This document shows, one piece after another, positions 51,388 to 60,781 of a stretch of DNA of 64,000 nucleotides. The DNA comes from a virus. The notes under the pieces are model-generated. The model was not told the origin of the DNA. It made no database searches and saw only the letters and a list, made by a program, of their open reading frames with translations. Position 1 is the first letter of the stretch. Every line of letters begins with the position of its first letter. Location: the IMG/VR virus record IMGVR_UViG_3300043434_000693, positions 1 through 64,000 of that record; one strand, 5' to 3'. The position numbers were made by a program, and so were the translations under genes.

Positions 51388-53166
51388 TTATCTAATCTCT
51401 AAATCGTTTGCATACGATGTAAAACCGTTTTCTTTGATAACCTTTAATACATTACTAACACGACCTACTAATTCGTCTTTATGACTAATTAAGAAAATAT
51501 TTTTCTTACGTTCTCGACCCATCTTCTTTAGTACAGATAACGCATTTTCAACACCGTTTGCATCCAACCCGTTATCAATAAGTTCGTCTACAAACAACAA
51601 ATTAATTCCTTGATATAAACTTTCCCAAACATCTCTAAATGCCCATGAAAGACCTAAAATTAATCGATTCCTTTCTCCTCTTGACAAGTTATCAAAGTCT
51701 AAGTCTTGCCCCAATTGTGTAATTTCAACTGTTAGATCGTTTTGGAATGTGACAAGATGCGGTAATCCCATCTTGTCTAGATAATAAGTTAACCGATTGT
51801 TCAAATAACCTAAATTTTGATCGATAATCTTTTTTCTTATAAAACTGTCCTTACTTGTTAACAATTTTAATAGGAATTCTTGATGTTCTTTTAACTCGGT
51901 TAACGAATTTATTTCTTCCCACGAAATGTCTTGTAACGCAGTATTTCGTAAATTATCAATTTGCTCTTGATAAGGGTCTATTTCGTCAGATTTATTAATC
52001 AGTTGTGTTTCAAGAGACGCAAGATTATTTTGATGTTTTAATGCTTCTTCGACGGTTTCATAGTACGGTTCTGGTCTTAGACCTAGTTCACCAAACGATT
52101 GAAGTTCAAGTGACACTTTGTTCAATTGAGATGATACATTGTGAAGATAGTCTTGCGATTCAGATAAGTGGCTAGTAGCAAGAGCAGTTAACTCTTCATG
52201 TTTATGATCATGCAGCTCTTGATCACACGCATGACATGTTTTATTCTTTAAACTTTCTAATTCTTTAGCATACTTGTCAGATGTTTTTTGAGCCTGTATA
52301 ACTGATGATTCTAGTGTAGCTTTTTCTTTAGTAAGACTCTTAATCTTAGCTGATGCTGCATCGTATTCTTTAACGGTTGCATGTACTAATAATTCTGCTT
52401 CAATATCAATACTTTCTAATTCAACGATAGCTTTACCGATTTTTTCTAAAGTTTGATATTTTTGTTGATTCCATGCAGACAACTTTTTCTCGAGACTATC
52501 GATACTTTCTTGTATTTTTTCGTTAGTTTTTTTAATTGCTTCGATGTTAGCAGTCTCTTGAATTATTTGATCTTTTGTGGATTTAATTTTAATTTTTAAA
52601 GATTCTGCCTTATCGGATAATTGTGTAATCCCTAACAGTTGTTCGATGATTTCTCTCTGATCTGAAGACCTCATAGATAAAAACGGTTCGGAGTAGGTAT
52701 TGAGCATAAGAATATGCTTGGCCATAGTGTGGCTCATACCAATCAAATCAGTTAAATCTTTTTGAGTTTCTCGATTGTCACCTTGTGCATCATCAGTTTC
52801 TTCTTGTTCTTGTTCTTGATCGTTAACATAAAATTTAAGAATAGACGGTTTCCTTCCTCGTTCGATGCGATAGTTGACACCGTTTTTTTCAAATGCAAGT
52901 GTTACTAACATATTTTTATTATTAATTTTATTGATCAAGTTATCTTTTTTAATGTTAGTCAAAGCAATGCCAAACAACGCATAACTTAATGCATTAACGA
53001 TGGTAGTTTTTCCGGTACCGTTTCTTGATCCGCTATCGTCTCCACCTTGATCGAGATTTTCACCGAGAACTAATGTTAAGTTTTCTCGAGCGAAATCTAC
53101 AGCCTGGGTTTGATTACCCACACTCATAAAATTTTTTACGGTTAAAGTTTTTAAATTAATAGACAT
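51388..53166 (-). CDS. gp46: Recombination endonuclease subunit gp46 (Rad50-like), 592 aa
   Basis: SMC/Rad50-type ATPase that works with gp47 to resect DNA ends for recombination-dependent replication. Visible: Walker A GSRNGTGKT (46-54), a long coiled coil, the zinc-hook CHAC near the middle (about 312), a second coiled coil, the ABC signature LSRGERNRLILGLS, Walker B LLFVDELIDNGLD, and the switch histidine LISHKDE. T4 gp46 is 560 aa. Start overlaps the gp47 stop as TAATG. Confidence 0.97.
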   Translation of the reverse strand: MSINLKTLTVKNFMSVGNQTQAVDFARENLTLVLGENLDQGGDDSGSRNGTGKTTIVNALSYALFGIALTNIKKDNLINKINNKNMLVTLAFEKNGVNYRIERGRKPSILKFYVNDQEQEQEETDDAQGDNRETQKDLTDLIGMSHTMAKHILMLNTYSEPFLSMRSSDQREIIEQLLGITQLSDKAESLKIKIKSTKDQIIQETANIEAIKKTNEKIQESIDSLEKKLSAWNQQKYQTLEKIGKAIVELESIDIEAELLVHATVKEYDAASAKIKSLTKEKATLESSVIQAQKTSDKYAKELESLKNKTCHACDQELHDHKHEELTALATSHLSESQDYLHNVSSQLNKVSLELQSFGELGLRPEPYYETVEEALKHQNNLASLETQLINKSDEIDPYQEQIDNLRNTALQDISWEEINSLTELKEHQEFLLKLLTSKDSFIRKKIIDQNLGYLNNRLTYYLDKMGLPHLVTFQNDLTVEITQLGQDLDFDNLSRGERNRLILGLSWAFRDVWESLYQGINLLFVDELIDNGLDANGVENALSVLKKMGRERKKNIFLISHKDELVGRVSNVLKVIKENGFTSYANDLEIR

Positions 53167-54179
53167 TATAGATCGTTGTATATAGATAGTAACATATTTT
53201 TATTATATGCTTCGGAATCGATATTTACAAGCTGATTTGATACAATCTGATCAATTGATTCAAATGCTTGTACATCAAATTCAGTATTGATAACTGAATC
53301 TTTCTTTTCTGCTATTAATGTGATCTCTCGAAGATTATATTCTTTTATAAATTTTTCTTTAATAAAACTAGCCTCTTCAAAAGTAATATCAATATCTAAC
53401 GAAACTCTAAGATGTTGTTTTGGCCTTAACATTTGGTCTGAATTATCGATCAAATTACTAAGACTAGTATTTCGAAAAGTTGGTTGTTGAGGCCACGTAT
53501 GAAACTCTGGCTCTTGACCCCATTCTAAGATCATCATACCTCGATCATCGTCCCAAGAATCAGAATAGTTATGAGGGAATGCATTTCCGATGTAACAGAT
53601 ATTTTTGTTTCGTTGCCGTTTATGGAAATGCCCGCTAAATGCTAGATCATAATTTTTAAAATGTCCTAATTGTATTTCTCCATGATCTGGCATTTGAATC
53701 ATTGCATTCATATAAAATGTAGGTAGTTCAAAATGACCAAAAATATATTTGGAAGATTTTTTAGTAATTTGTTTCCATTCGTCGCCGACTAGCCACGGAC
53801 ATAGTGTTACATCACCCTCGGTAAAAGGATGATGTACAACAGTAATTCCGGGTATATATTTTCCAAATTCTACAGAATGAATATCCCGCTTGTCTTTATA
53901 GTATAGATCATGATTGCCAGGGAAAAAATAAAAGTTATCAAACGCTTGACCGAGTTTTTCAAGGGCGCGTAAACTATAATCCATGGTAGTAATATTAAGA
54001 CTGTTGCGATTATGATGCCAGTCTCCCAAGAATATTCCTGTGTCACATCCTTCCTCCTGTGCTTTTTTAATAAACCAATCAACAAAGTCTTCGCAGTCTT
54101 GATTGTGGACCGAACTATTTGACTTTAAACCAAAATGAATGTCAGTAAAACATGCTGCTTTCTTAAAAAGATTGCTCAT
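53166..54179 (-). CDS. gp47: Recombination endonuclease subunit gp47 (Mre11-like), 337 aa
   Basis: Metallophosphoesterase nuclease partner of gp46. Metal-binding motifs in order: DIHFG (13-17), GDWHH (52-56), GNHD (88-91), then FGHFE and FSGHFHKRQ further on. T4 gp47 is 339 aa. Overlaps the 75-aa gene by 4 bases and gp46 by one base, so the three are translated together. Confidence 0.97.
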   Translation of the reverse strand: MSNLFKKAACFTDIHFGLKSNSSVHNQDCEDFVDWFIKKAQEEGCDTGIFLGDWHHNRNSLNITTMDYSLRALEKLGQAFDNFYFFPGNHDLYYKDKRDIHSVEFGKYIPGITVVHHPFTEGDVTLCPWLVGDEWKQITKKSSKYIFGHFELPTFYMNAMIQMPDHGEIQLGHFKNYDLAFSGHFHKRQRNKNICYIGNAFPHNYSDSWDDDRGMMILEWGQEPEFHTWPQQPTFRNTSLSNLIDNSDQMLRPKQHLRVSLDIDITFEEASFIKEKFIKEYNLREITLIAEKKDSVINTEFDVQAFESIDQIVSNQLVNIDSEAYNKNMLLSIYNDL

Positions 54180-54403
54180 TTACCTTCCCCAAATTGCAAC
54201 ACGAACCAATTAGAATATTTCTCTTCTGAAATATCTAAGTAACCGAGGCTTAAACAAAATGGATCCTCGGGATCAGAAAAAATTTTACAATGATATTGTT
54301 CTTCGAAAAATTCATAAAATTCTTTATCTGCAGGCAAATTATGATTGTTCTTAACAAAATCGATTGCTTCATTAACCCTAGGGTCTTTTAAATCAATTCT
54401 CAT
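54176..54403 (-). CDS. Small conserved protein between gp55 and gp47, 75 aa
   Basis: MRIDLKDPRVNEAIDFVKNNHNLPADKEFYEFFEEQYHCKIF, acidic, mixed helix and strand, ending WFVLQFGEGK. Overlaps both neighbours by 4 bases, so it is a true gene in the gp55-gp47-gp46 operon. Its place is usual in T4-like marine phages; function unknown. Confidence 0.75.
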   Translation of the reverse strand: MRIDLKDPRVNEAIDFVKNNHNLPADKEFYEFFEEQYHCKIFSDPEDPFCLSLGYLDISEEKYSNWFVLQFGEGK

Positions 54404-55230
54404 TCGTGATCCTCATTATAACGTTTTACTGAAGCTTCGTACTCTCCAGCACTAGTTCTAGTGTAGCTCGGGTTCATTCCGTTCATTTCAAGTATATCGT
54501 CTCTAATGTTTTGATTTCGTTTTTCAATGTTAATCACTCTTACAAAACTGTTTGTAACAGCAGCGGTAAAATATGCAAATGGGTTGTCTGATTTAGACTC
54601 GTCGAATTGTAATCCAATTTGAGTAAGTTGTAAAATTGCTTGGCCTCGCATTTCGTCATTGTAAGTATATCCTCGAACGTTTCCTCGAGTTGCGTATCTC
54701 TCACACAATTTTAACATCATACGAGCTAAAGTATCAGTTATTTGTCCTGCGTTTTTATCGAAATGACCAGTATCTAACGGGCCTTTCCAGTGACTCTTTC
54801 CGACGCAGACAAGTTCGTCGCTTTCATTAAATTTCCAGTGTTGGAAAGGGGGGAAATTAACTTTTTCGTGTCGATCTGCGGTGTTTTTTGGATTTTTTTT
54901 GCGAGTAGAATTAAGGGGGATATGACTAAAGGACATAATTCTAAAAACCAAATCTAATTTATTAATTTTTTTATAATCAACTTCGCAATCAGCTTGTTTA
55001 ATTTTTTCGCCTTCGGATTTTCTTCTAATATATTCAGCGTCAGCTAATCTCTTAGCTCTATTTCTTTTTGCTTCCGCAACAGTTCTAATATTAACCTTAT
55101 CAATACCTTGTAAAATAATGTCGTATTGATGATATTCTGGTTTTTCAAACACACAGTAAGAACTTTTTGATCTGTGTATTTCTAATAACATGTCCTTGTT
55201 GTTAAGATAATTTATTTTTGATGGTACCAC
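54400..55230 (-). CDS. gp55: Late transcription sigma factor gp55, 276 aa
   Basis: T4-family late sigma factor that brings host RNA polymerase to TATAAATA promoters, normally with the gp33 co-activator and the gp45 clamp. The C-terminal half carries the recognisable part: GQITDTLARMMLKLCERYATRGNVRGYTYNDEMRGQAI, then DNPFAYFTAAVTNSFVRVINIEKRNQNIRDDILE, a sigma region 2-like stretch. The N-terminal 100 residues are longer than in T4 gp55 (185 aa). The start is GTG with AGGAG 8 bases upstream. A sigma70-type promoter lies just upstream. Many late promoters in the window fit its presence. Confidence 0.95.
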   Translation of the reverse strand: MVPSKINYLNNKDMLLEIHRSKSSYCVFEKPEYHQYDIILQGIDKVNIRTVAEAKRNRAKRLADAEYIRRKSEGEKIKQADCEVDYKKINKLDLVFRIMSFSHIPLNSTRKKNPKNTADRHEKVNFPPFQHWKFNESDELVCVGKSHWKGPLDTGHFDKNAGQITDTLARMMLKLCERYATRGNVRGYTYNDEMRGQAILQLTQIGLQFDESKSDNPFAYFTAAVTNSFVRVINIEKRNQNIRDDILEMNGMNPSYTRTSAGEYEASVKRYNEDHE

Positions 55231-55252
55231 GTATAAAACTCCTATTACTAAT

Positions 55253-55281
55253 AATATAAACTACGCACTTTAAAAAGTCAA
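55253..55281 (-). promoter_or_regulatory. Sigma70-type early promoter of the gp55-gp47-gp46 operon
   Basis: Minus strand TTGACT (55281-55276), 17-base spacer, TATATT (55258-55253), about 23 bases before the gp55 GTG. It allows gp55 to be made by the unmodified host polymerase. Confidence 0.75.
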
Positions 55282-55288
55282 ATAAATA
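55282..55288 (+). promoter_or_regulatory. T4-type late promoter of the baseplate operon
   Basis: Plus strand ATAAATA 23 bases before the ATG at 55312 and touching the -35 box of the divergent early promoter. Confidence 0.75.
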
Positions 55289-55311
55289 ATATACCAAAAT
55301 AGGATATAATT

Positions 55312-56208
55312 ATGACTTCAATACCAAATTACATTAGTGATGTTGGAAATGTAATTTCATCTCTCAGCCGCCCTAAAATTAATACGGAAACAGTTGGGGA
55401 TGTTTTAAGTGCAGTTGCAGTTTTTTCTGATAAAGATTCAAATGACTGGCGAGCTAGATTAAGTTTACCTCCATGGATTAGTTTTAGAACTAGTCCCGCA
55501 TTAAAGCCGTTAATTGATGCAGGCGGATTAGTTTTTCCGTATACTCCCACGATCCAACTTGAAAGTTCTGCAAACTATCAACAGATAAGTCCGGTGCATT
55601 CAAACAATGTATTTCAAGCATATCAAAGCAGTAATCCGGGAAAAATAACAGTTACAGCACCTATGAATGTTGAAGATACTTCTCAAGCATTATATTGGAT
55701 CGGTGTATTACATTTTTTAAGATCGCTTACTAAGATGTTTTCTGGTAATGATCCTAAAGCAGGTAATCCTCCTCCGATAGTATATTTCAATGCATACGGA
55801 GGTTATGTATTTAAGAATGTTCCTGTGGTAGTGACAAATTTTAATACTATGTTGCCCAAAGATTGTGATTATATTCCTGTGAATGTATCTGGAAGTTTAG
55901 CTGGTGAAGTATCGACTATTGCTGGAGGTATAGGAGGTTTAGCAAATTCTGTAGGCCAAACTATATCAGGCACCGGTACGTTAGCATCGTCGATTGCTGG
56001 TTTAGCCGGGGGTGTGCAACCAGCAGCAAGTTTATTAGGTACATTCGGTCTTGGTGGTACAGTTAGCGGCGGAACTGCATATGTTCCGTCAAAAAGTGAA
56101 TTTTCGATTACTTTACAACCTGTTTACAGTAGAACAAACGTAAGAAACTTTAGCCTAGATACATTTGTTACAGGCGGTTATCTTAATAATTATTTTGGAT
56201 ATATTTAA
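55312..56208 (+). CDS. Baseplate tail-tube protein, gp48-like, 298 aa
   Basis: Segments WRARLSLPPWISFRTSPALKPL, GGLVFPYTPTIQLESSANY, QALYWIGVLHFLRSLTKMF, PPPIVYFNAYGGYVFKNVPVVVTNFNT and the closing ITLQPVYSRTNVRNFSLDTFVTGGY match a tube/baseplate protein that I know from marine T4-like phages as gp48. Its neighbour gp53 and the start of a baseplate run support this. gp48 caps the baseplate hub and starts tail-tube growth. T4 gp48 is 364 aa; gp54 is the main alternative. Confidence 0.65.
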   Translation: MTSIPNYISDVGNVISSLSRPKINTETVGDVLSAVAVFSDKDSNDWRARLSLPPWISFRTSPALKPLIDAGGLVFPYTPTIQLESSANYQQISPVHSNNVFQAYQSSNPGKITVTAPMNVEDTSQALYWIGVLHFLRSLTKMFSGNDPKAGNPPPIVYFNAYGGYVFKNVPVVVTNFNTMLPKDCDYIPVNVSGSLAGEVSTIAGGIGGLANSVGQTISGTGTLASSIAGLAGGVQPAASLLGTFGLGGTVSGGTAYVPSKSEFSITLQPVYSRTNVRNFSLDTFVTGGYLNNYFGYI

Positions 56209-56210
56209 AA

Positions 56211-56513
56211 ATGGCTGCAAGATACACAAATACAAGTCCTTGGTATAAAACTCCTATTCAACAAGACTATTTAGATATACTAACAATTAGACCAGTGAGT
56301 GCAGAGGTAGACGATGTGTTGTTTACTATCACACCGCAATATGCATATAGACCGGATTTGTTAGCATATGATGCATACGGTGAAGCAAGTTTATGGTGGG
56401 TGTTTGTTCAACGGAATTTAGATGTGTTGCAAGATCCGATATTTGATTTTACCCCGGGTAAACAAATTTATTTGCCGAAGAGTAGTAAACTAAAAGAAGT
56501 ATTAGGAATTTAA
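56211..56513 (+). CDS. gp53: Baseplate wedge protein gp53, 100 aa
   Basis: Conserved segment YAYRPDLLAYDAYGEASLWWVFVQRNLDVLQDPIFDFTPGKQIYLP is typical of gp53, which joins the six wedges around the hub. T4 gp53 is 196 aa; marine versions are shorter. Starts 2 bases after the gp48-like stop and ends 1 base before the next ATG, so it is tightly coupled. Confidence 0.9.
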   Translation: MAARYTNTSPWYKTPIQQDYLDILTIRPVSAEVDDVLFTITPQYAYRPDLLAYDAYGEASLWWVFVQRNLDVLQDPIFDFTPGKQIYLPKSSKLKEVLGI

Positions 56514-56514
56514 A

Positions 56515-58713
56515 ATGGCAATATTAGATTCAGCAACTACAATTACTTCGACAGCATCTAATGTAATTAGTGCTGCCGGATCAGCAATTAACTTGTCCGC
56601 AATAGGTGAGTTTTTTACAACAATACCTAATTTAAAGTTACCCCTAGCTAACCCGTTAAGTGAGTTTGCGTCGTACACTTATATTTTAAGTATTGGTGTT
56701 TTGCGTGATGACGAATTAAATTTTCCCGATACAACATATCGTGCCGGAAAAAAGTTAAAGTTGATTTGTAAATCGGCAAATGCTGATCCAAACAATAGAA
56801 TTAATACTTCATATGGAAAGTTTGACTTTTTTATCGACAACTTAACGTTATCGAGTATTATTGGCCATGAAAAGAATAATAATACTAATGTAACAAAATT
56901 TACTTTTGATATTACAGAACCCTACAGCATGGGAATATTCCCTATAGCTTGCCAACAAGCGGCATATGAAGCTGGACACAAAAACTGGAGATCAGCTCCG
57001 TTTATTCTAACGATTGAATTTAAAGGTAATAGAGAAAATGGAACGATGGTATCGATACCAAATACTGATAGATACATTCCATTTAAGTTTACTGAGTTAT
57101 CTATGACAGTAAATCACACTGGTAGCAAATATACTTGTAATGCAATCGCTTATAATCAAACTGCTCTAACTTCTAAACATGCACAATTAAAACATGAAGT
57201 TTCGGTAAAAGGAAAAACAGTACAAGAAGTTCTCCAAACTGGAGAAAAGAGCTTACAAGCCGTTATTAATCAGCGATTGCAACAATTAGCAAAAGATGGA
57301 ATTGTTCCAGTTCCTGATGAAGTTGTTATACTTTTCCCTAAAGATATTTCATCATCAGCAGGCGCAGCAGGTGCATCAACTCCTTCACAAGGAGCAACTA
57401 CAGGATCAGGTGCAGGCGGTTCGGTCATTCAAAAATTAGGATTAACCCGTAGTAAAATTAATCAGACGTTAGTACAAGATATAAAACAAGTTAATGAATT
57501 AGGGTCATCAATTATTACAACTGGAGAATCGTCTATTGGCAAGGATAATGCAGTTTATGACAAAGATAAAAATGTATATATTCGTGCAAATAATACATTA
57601 GAAATTGACGGCGGAGAATTAAAGTTTAATCAAGATACTGACATTATCAATGTTATCAATCAAGTTCTAATAAAAAGCGAATATCCTAAGGCTGCACTTG
57701 GAGCTAAGACTGTTACTAAAGAAGGATTTAGAAAGTGGTGGAAAATTGACACTCAGGTGTTTAATATATCATCGGACGAAAATTTAAAGTCGACCGGTGT
57801 AAAACCTCAAATTATTGTGTATCGTGTTATACCTTCTAACCATCATTTAAGCTCAGGTCCGATGCCCCCGAATGTAAAACCGCCTGGTTTTCAAGACCTT
57901 GCTAAACAAGCTGTTAAGGTATACGACTACATTTATACTGGAAAAAATACTGAAGTTTTGAAGTTTGATATTACGTTTAAAAATTCGTTTTCCACAATGT
58001 TATCGGCTGATGCAGGGCAATTTAATCAAGATATTCAAAACCCAGGATCAGTTCAGTTCATCGAAAAGGCAGTGAATAAACTATTAATGATTGGTAATGA
58101 GCCTGACAAAACATTGGGAGTAACACCGACACAAGCGACCTATGTAGCGACAAAATCGACAACAGATCATAAAGGAGGCGGCGGCCCTGAAACAGCAGCA
58201 TCAAGAGCTGCAAGAACATTCCACGATCAAATTAACTCAGGGAATGATATGATTATGCTTGATATGACAATAATAGGAGATCCTTATTTTATTGCTCAAA
58301 GTGGTACAGGTAATTATACAGCAAAATCGTCGCAATTTGTAAATTTAAACACTGACGGATCGGTAAACTATCAAAATGGTGAAGTTGATATTGTAGTAAA
58401 TTTTAGAACTCCTGTTGATATTAATCAGGTGTCGGGATTATACGATTTTGGGGGAGCGTCAAAAACATCACCGGTGATGCAATTTAGCGGACTGTATCGA
58501 GTTACAACAGTTACTAGCAGATTTTCAAACGGTGAGTTTAAACAAGACCTAAAAGGAATGAGACGCAGACAACAAGAATCTACACAAGAGTCGTCGTTAT
58601 CAGTTGGGTTTAATATTGATAATATTGTACAGGGATTAACTGACACTGGCCAATCATTATTAAGTGGTGCAGCAGATTCGATATCAAATTTTGTAGGCAA
58701 AATAATCAAATAA
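56515..58713 (+). CDS. Baseplate hub candidate between gp53 and gp5, 732 aa
   Basis: Begins with an apolar, glycine/alanine-rich helix, then PLSEFASYTYILSIGVLRDDELNFP and a beta-rich part (KLICKSANADPNN, FDFFIDNLTLSSIIGHEK, FTFDITEPYSMGIFPIA, YIPFKFTELSMTVNHTGSKY). A G/A/S-rich linker sits near residue 285, then a second beta part, and the end FSGLYRVTTVTSRFSNGEFKQDLKGMRRRQQ, a form common in hub/tail proteins. It stands where gp5's partner would be, so it may do the work of T4 gp27 or gp54. The assignment is contextual. Confidence 0.5.
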   Translation: MAILDSATTITSTASNVISAAGSAINLSAIGEFFTTIPNLKLPLANPLSEFASYTYILSIGVLRDDELNFPDTTYRAGKKLKLICKSANADPNNRINTSYGKFDFFIDNLTLSSIIGHEKNNNTNVTKFTFDITEPYSMGIFPIACQQAAYEAGHKNWRSAPFILTIEFKGNRENGTMVSIPNTDRYIPFKFTELSMTVNHTGSKYTCNAIAYNQTALTSKHAQLKHEVSVKGKTVQEVLQTGEKSLQAVINQRLQQLAKDGIVPVPDEVVILFPKDISSSAGAAGASTPSQGATTGSGAGGSVIQKLGLTRSKINQTLVQDIKQVNELGSSIITTGESSIGKDNAVYDKDKNVYIRANNTLEIDGGELKFNQDTDIINVINQVLIKSEYPKAALGAKTVTKEGFRKWWKIDTQVFNISSDENLKSTGVKPQIIVYRVIPSNHHLSSGPMPPNVKPPGFQDLAKQAVKVYDYIYTGKNTEVLKFDITFKNSFSTMLSADAGQFNQDIQNPGSVQFIEKAVNKLLMIGNEPDKTLGVTPTQATYVATKSTTDHKGGGGPETAASRAARTFHDQINSGNDMIMLDMTIIGDPYFIAQSGTGNYTAKSSQFVNLNTDGSVNYQNGEVDIVVNFRTPVDINQVSGLYDFGGASKTSPVMQFSGLYRVTTVTSRFSNGEFKQDLKGMRRRQQESTQESSLSVGFNIDNIVQGLTDTGQSLLSGAADSISNFVGKIIK

Positions 58714-58722
58714 GAGAATAAT

Positions 58723-60306
58723 ATGGAAGCAAATAATGATGATTTTTCCCCCAGTCAACCTGGCGGAGAATCAAAATCAGGGCCATTTTTAGCCAAAGTA
58801 GTAAGCCATTTAGATCCTTCATACATGGGAACATTAGAGGTTACTATTTTAAGACCTGTAGGAAATACCGCATCTGAAGGACAATTGCATCATGTAAGTT
58901 ATATGAGCCCGTTTTATGGAGTTACTGGTATTGATCACGTAGGCGCTGATCCCAACGATTATAACAATACACAAAAAAGTTATGGTATGTGGATGATTCC
59001 GCCTGACCCTGGATCAGTTGTAGTTGTGTTCTTTATTGATGGAGATCCAAGAAGAGGATATTGGATCGGGTGTGTTCCTGATGAAAACATGAATTTTATG
59101 GTCCCGGGGTTAGCAGCCGCTGAAAGTGTAGTTGATGGGAAATCAATCGATGGTCAAACAGTTAGATATCCAGCTGCTGAATACAATAAAAAAATAAACG
59201 GTTCTGCAAAGGATCCTACACAACTTAAAAAGCCAAAGCATCCGATCGCTGAAGCAATTGAAGCTCAAGGATTATTATTAGATGATACGAGAGGTATTAC
59301 TACTAGTAGTGCCCGCCGTGATACACCGAGCATGGTTTTTGGTATATCGACACCTGGTCCGATCGATAAAAGATCTGGTGCAAAACAAGGAGCAATTGGA
59401 AAAAAAGAACATCGAATACCTAATGCGTTTGTTAGTCGTCTTGGCGGAACAACCTTTGTTATGGATGATGGAGATGACAAATTTTTAAGGAAAGGATCTC
59501 CTGCAACTACAGCACCAGAGTACGCTGCAATAGAACAAGGTGAAAAAGCACCTGCAGATCCTACTAGGTTACACAACGAATTGTTTAGAATTCGTACTCG
59601 AACAGGGCATCAAATTTTATTACATAATTCTGAAGATTTAATCTATATTGGAAACTCGCGAGGCACAGCTTGGGTAGAGTTGACTAGCAATGGTAAAATT
59701 GATATTTTCTCTGAAGATTCGATTAGTGTACATACAAACCAAGATTTTAATTTTTATGCCGGGAGAGATATTAATTTCGAAGCAGTAAGAAATATCAATA
59801 TGCGGGCCAATCAAGAACTACAAATAGAAACAGTTACCGACATGAATTTAGTTATTGGGCGAGAAGGAAGAATCACAACCAAACAAAATTTAAATGTAAA
59901 AACAACTCAATCTAATTTCTTTTCAGCAGGGCAAACAACTGAAATTAAGTCAGGTGGAAATCATATTGAAACCGCTGCAAAAATTCACATGAACGGACCA
60001 GCTGCAAAAGAAGCAGTTCCTGTAACACCGTTAGTATCACATATTTTGCCAACAACTGTTGATAAGCAAACTATTCGGTCTATAATGCGTCGAATCCCTA
60101 CACATGAGCCTTATCCGCAGCATGAAAATTTACAACCTGCAGATTATACCCCGGAAAAAACAAATAGAGACCTAGATGGTAGAACAATCACAGGTGACGA
60201 ATCGAAAGATAATGACACGTTAAAAGCGCCCGCAACTGTGTGGAAAAAATATGCTACAAAAACTGACACATTTGCAAAAGTTAAAGGCGAGGAGAAAAAA
60301 TCATGA
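58723..60306 (+). CDS. gp5: Baseplate central spike protein gp5, 527 aa
   Basis: N-terminal OB-fold typical of gp5/VgrG (FLAKVVSHLDPSYMGTLEVTI, KSYGMWMIPPDPGSVVVVFFIDGDPRRGYWIGCVPD). The C-terminal part, residues about 310-430, is a run of short strands (GKIDIFSEDSISVHTNQDF, FYAGRDINFEAVRNINMRAN, IHMNGPAA), the triple beta-helix of the membrane-piercing spike. No T4-type lysozyme domain is seen in the middle, so this spike probably does not cut peptidoglycan itself. It overlaps gp25 by 4 bases. Confidence 0.92.
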   Translation: MEANNDDFSPSQPGGESKSGPFLAKVVSHLDPSYMGTLEVTILRPVGNTASEGQLHHVSYMSPFYGVTGIDHVGADPNDYNNTQKSYGMWMIPPDPGSVVVVFFIDGDPRRGYWIGCVPDENMNFMVPGLAAAESVVDGKSIDGQTVRYPAAEYNKKINGSAKDPTQLKKPKHPIAEAIEAQGLLLDDTRGITTSSARRDTPSMVFGISTPGPIDKRSGAKQGAIGKKEHRIPNAFVSRLGGTTFVMDDGDDKFLRKGSPATTAPEYAAIEQGEKAPADPTRLHNELFRIRTRTGHQILLHNSEDLIYIGNSRGTAWVELTSNGKIDIFSEDSISVHTNQDFNFYAGRDINFEAVRNINMRANQELQIETVTDMNLVIGREGRITTKQNLNVKTTQSNFFSAGQTTEIKSGGNHIETAAKIHMNGPAAKEAVPVTPLVSHILPTTVDKQTIRSIMRRIPTHEPYPQHENLQPADYTPEKTNRDLDGRTITGDESKDNDTLKAPATVWKKYATKTDTFAKVKGEEKKS

Positions 60307-60734
60307 GTTCAGAATTATACGATAGAATTACACTTCCGGCAGCTCCGGTTTCAAAAGATATAAAAACTAAAATGTATCGTGGATTCGGTTCTAATGCCGA
60401 GAACTTTAGTCTTTACGATTTTGAGTTAATAAAGCAAGACATCTTAAATCATTTTAACATTCGTCAAGGCGAAAAGCTAATGAATCCAGAATTTGGTTGT
60501 GTTTTATGGGACATACTTTTTGAGCCTTTAACTGAGCAAGTTAAAAGTATTATTTTGCAAAATGTAAGTCAGATCATTAATTATGACCCCAGAGTTACAG
60601 CTGACGAAATTGTAGTAACTGCATATGAAACAGGCATACAAATAAGTTGTTCGTTAACTTACCTCCCATATAACATCTCTCAAAAACTACAGTTAAGATT
60701 TGATCAAGCCAACGGGTTGCTAATACAGCAATAA
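60303..60734 (+). CDS. gp25: Baseplate wedge protein gp25, 143 aa
   Basis: gp25/GPW lysozyme-like structural family: FSLYDFELIKQDILNHFNIRQGEKLMNPEFGCVLWDILFEPLTEQ, then IINYDPRV and a closing beta part. It is the core subunit of the wedge and starts sheath contraction. T4 gp25 is 132 aa. ATGA overlap with gp5. Confidence 0.95.
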   Translation: MSSELYDRITLPAAPVSKDIKTKMYRGFGSNAENFSLYDFELIKQDILNHFNIRQGEKLMNPEFGCVLWDILFEPLTEQVKSIILQNVSQIINYDPRVTADEIVVTAYETGIQISCSLTYLPYNISQKLQLRFDQANGLLIQQ

Positions 60735-60756
60735 ACTGCATAGTTAATTTTATTCA

Positions 60757-60763
60757 ATAAATA
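60757..60763 (+). promoter_or_regulatory. T4-type late promoter for gp6
   Basis: Plus strand CAATAAATATAC holds ATAAATA 18 bases before the gp6 ATG and ahead of TAGGAC. Confidence 0.7.
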
Positions 60764-60781
60764 TACATATTAGGACAAGAT

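Noticed and set aside
59110-59620. Lysozyme domain in gp5 as in T4
   Set aside because: The middle part shows no lysozyme-like motif; it reads as linker and OB-fold surroundings.
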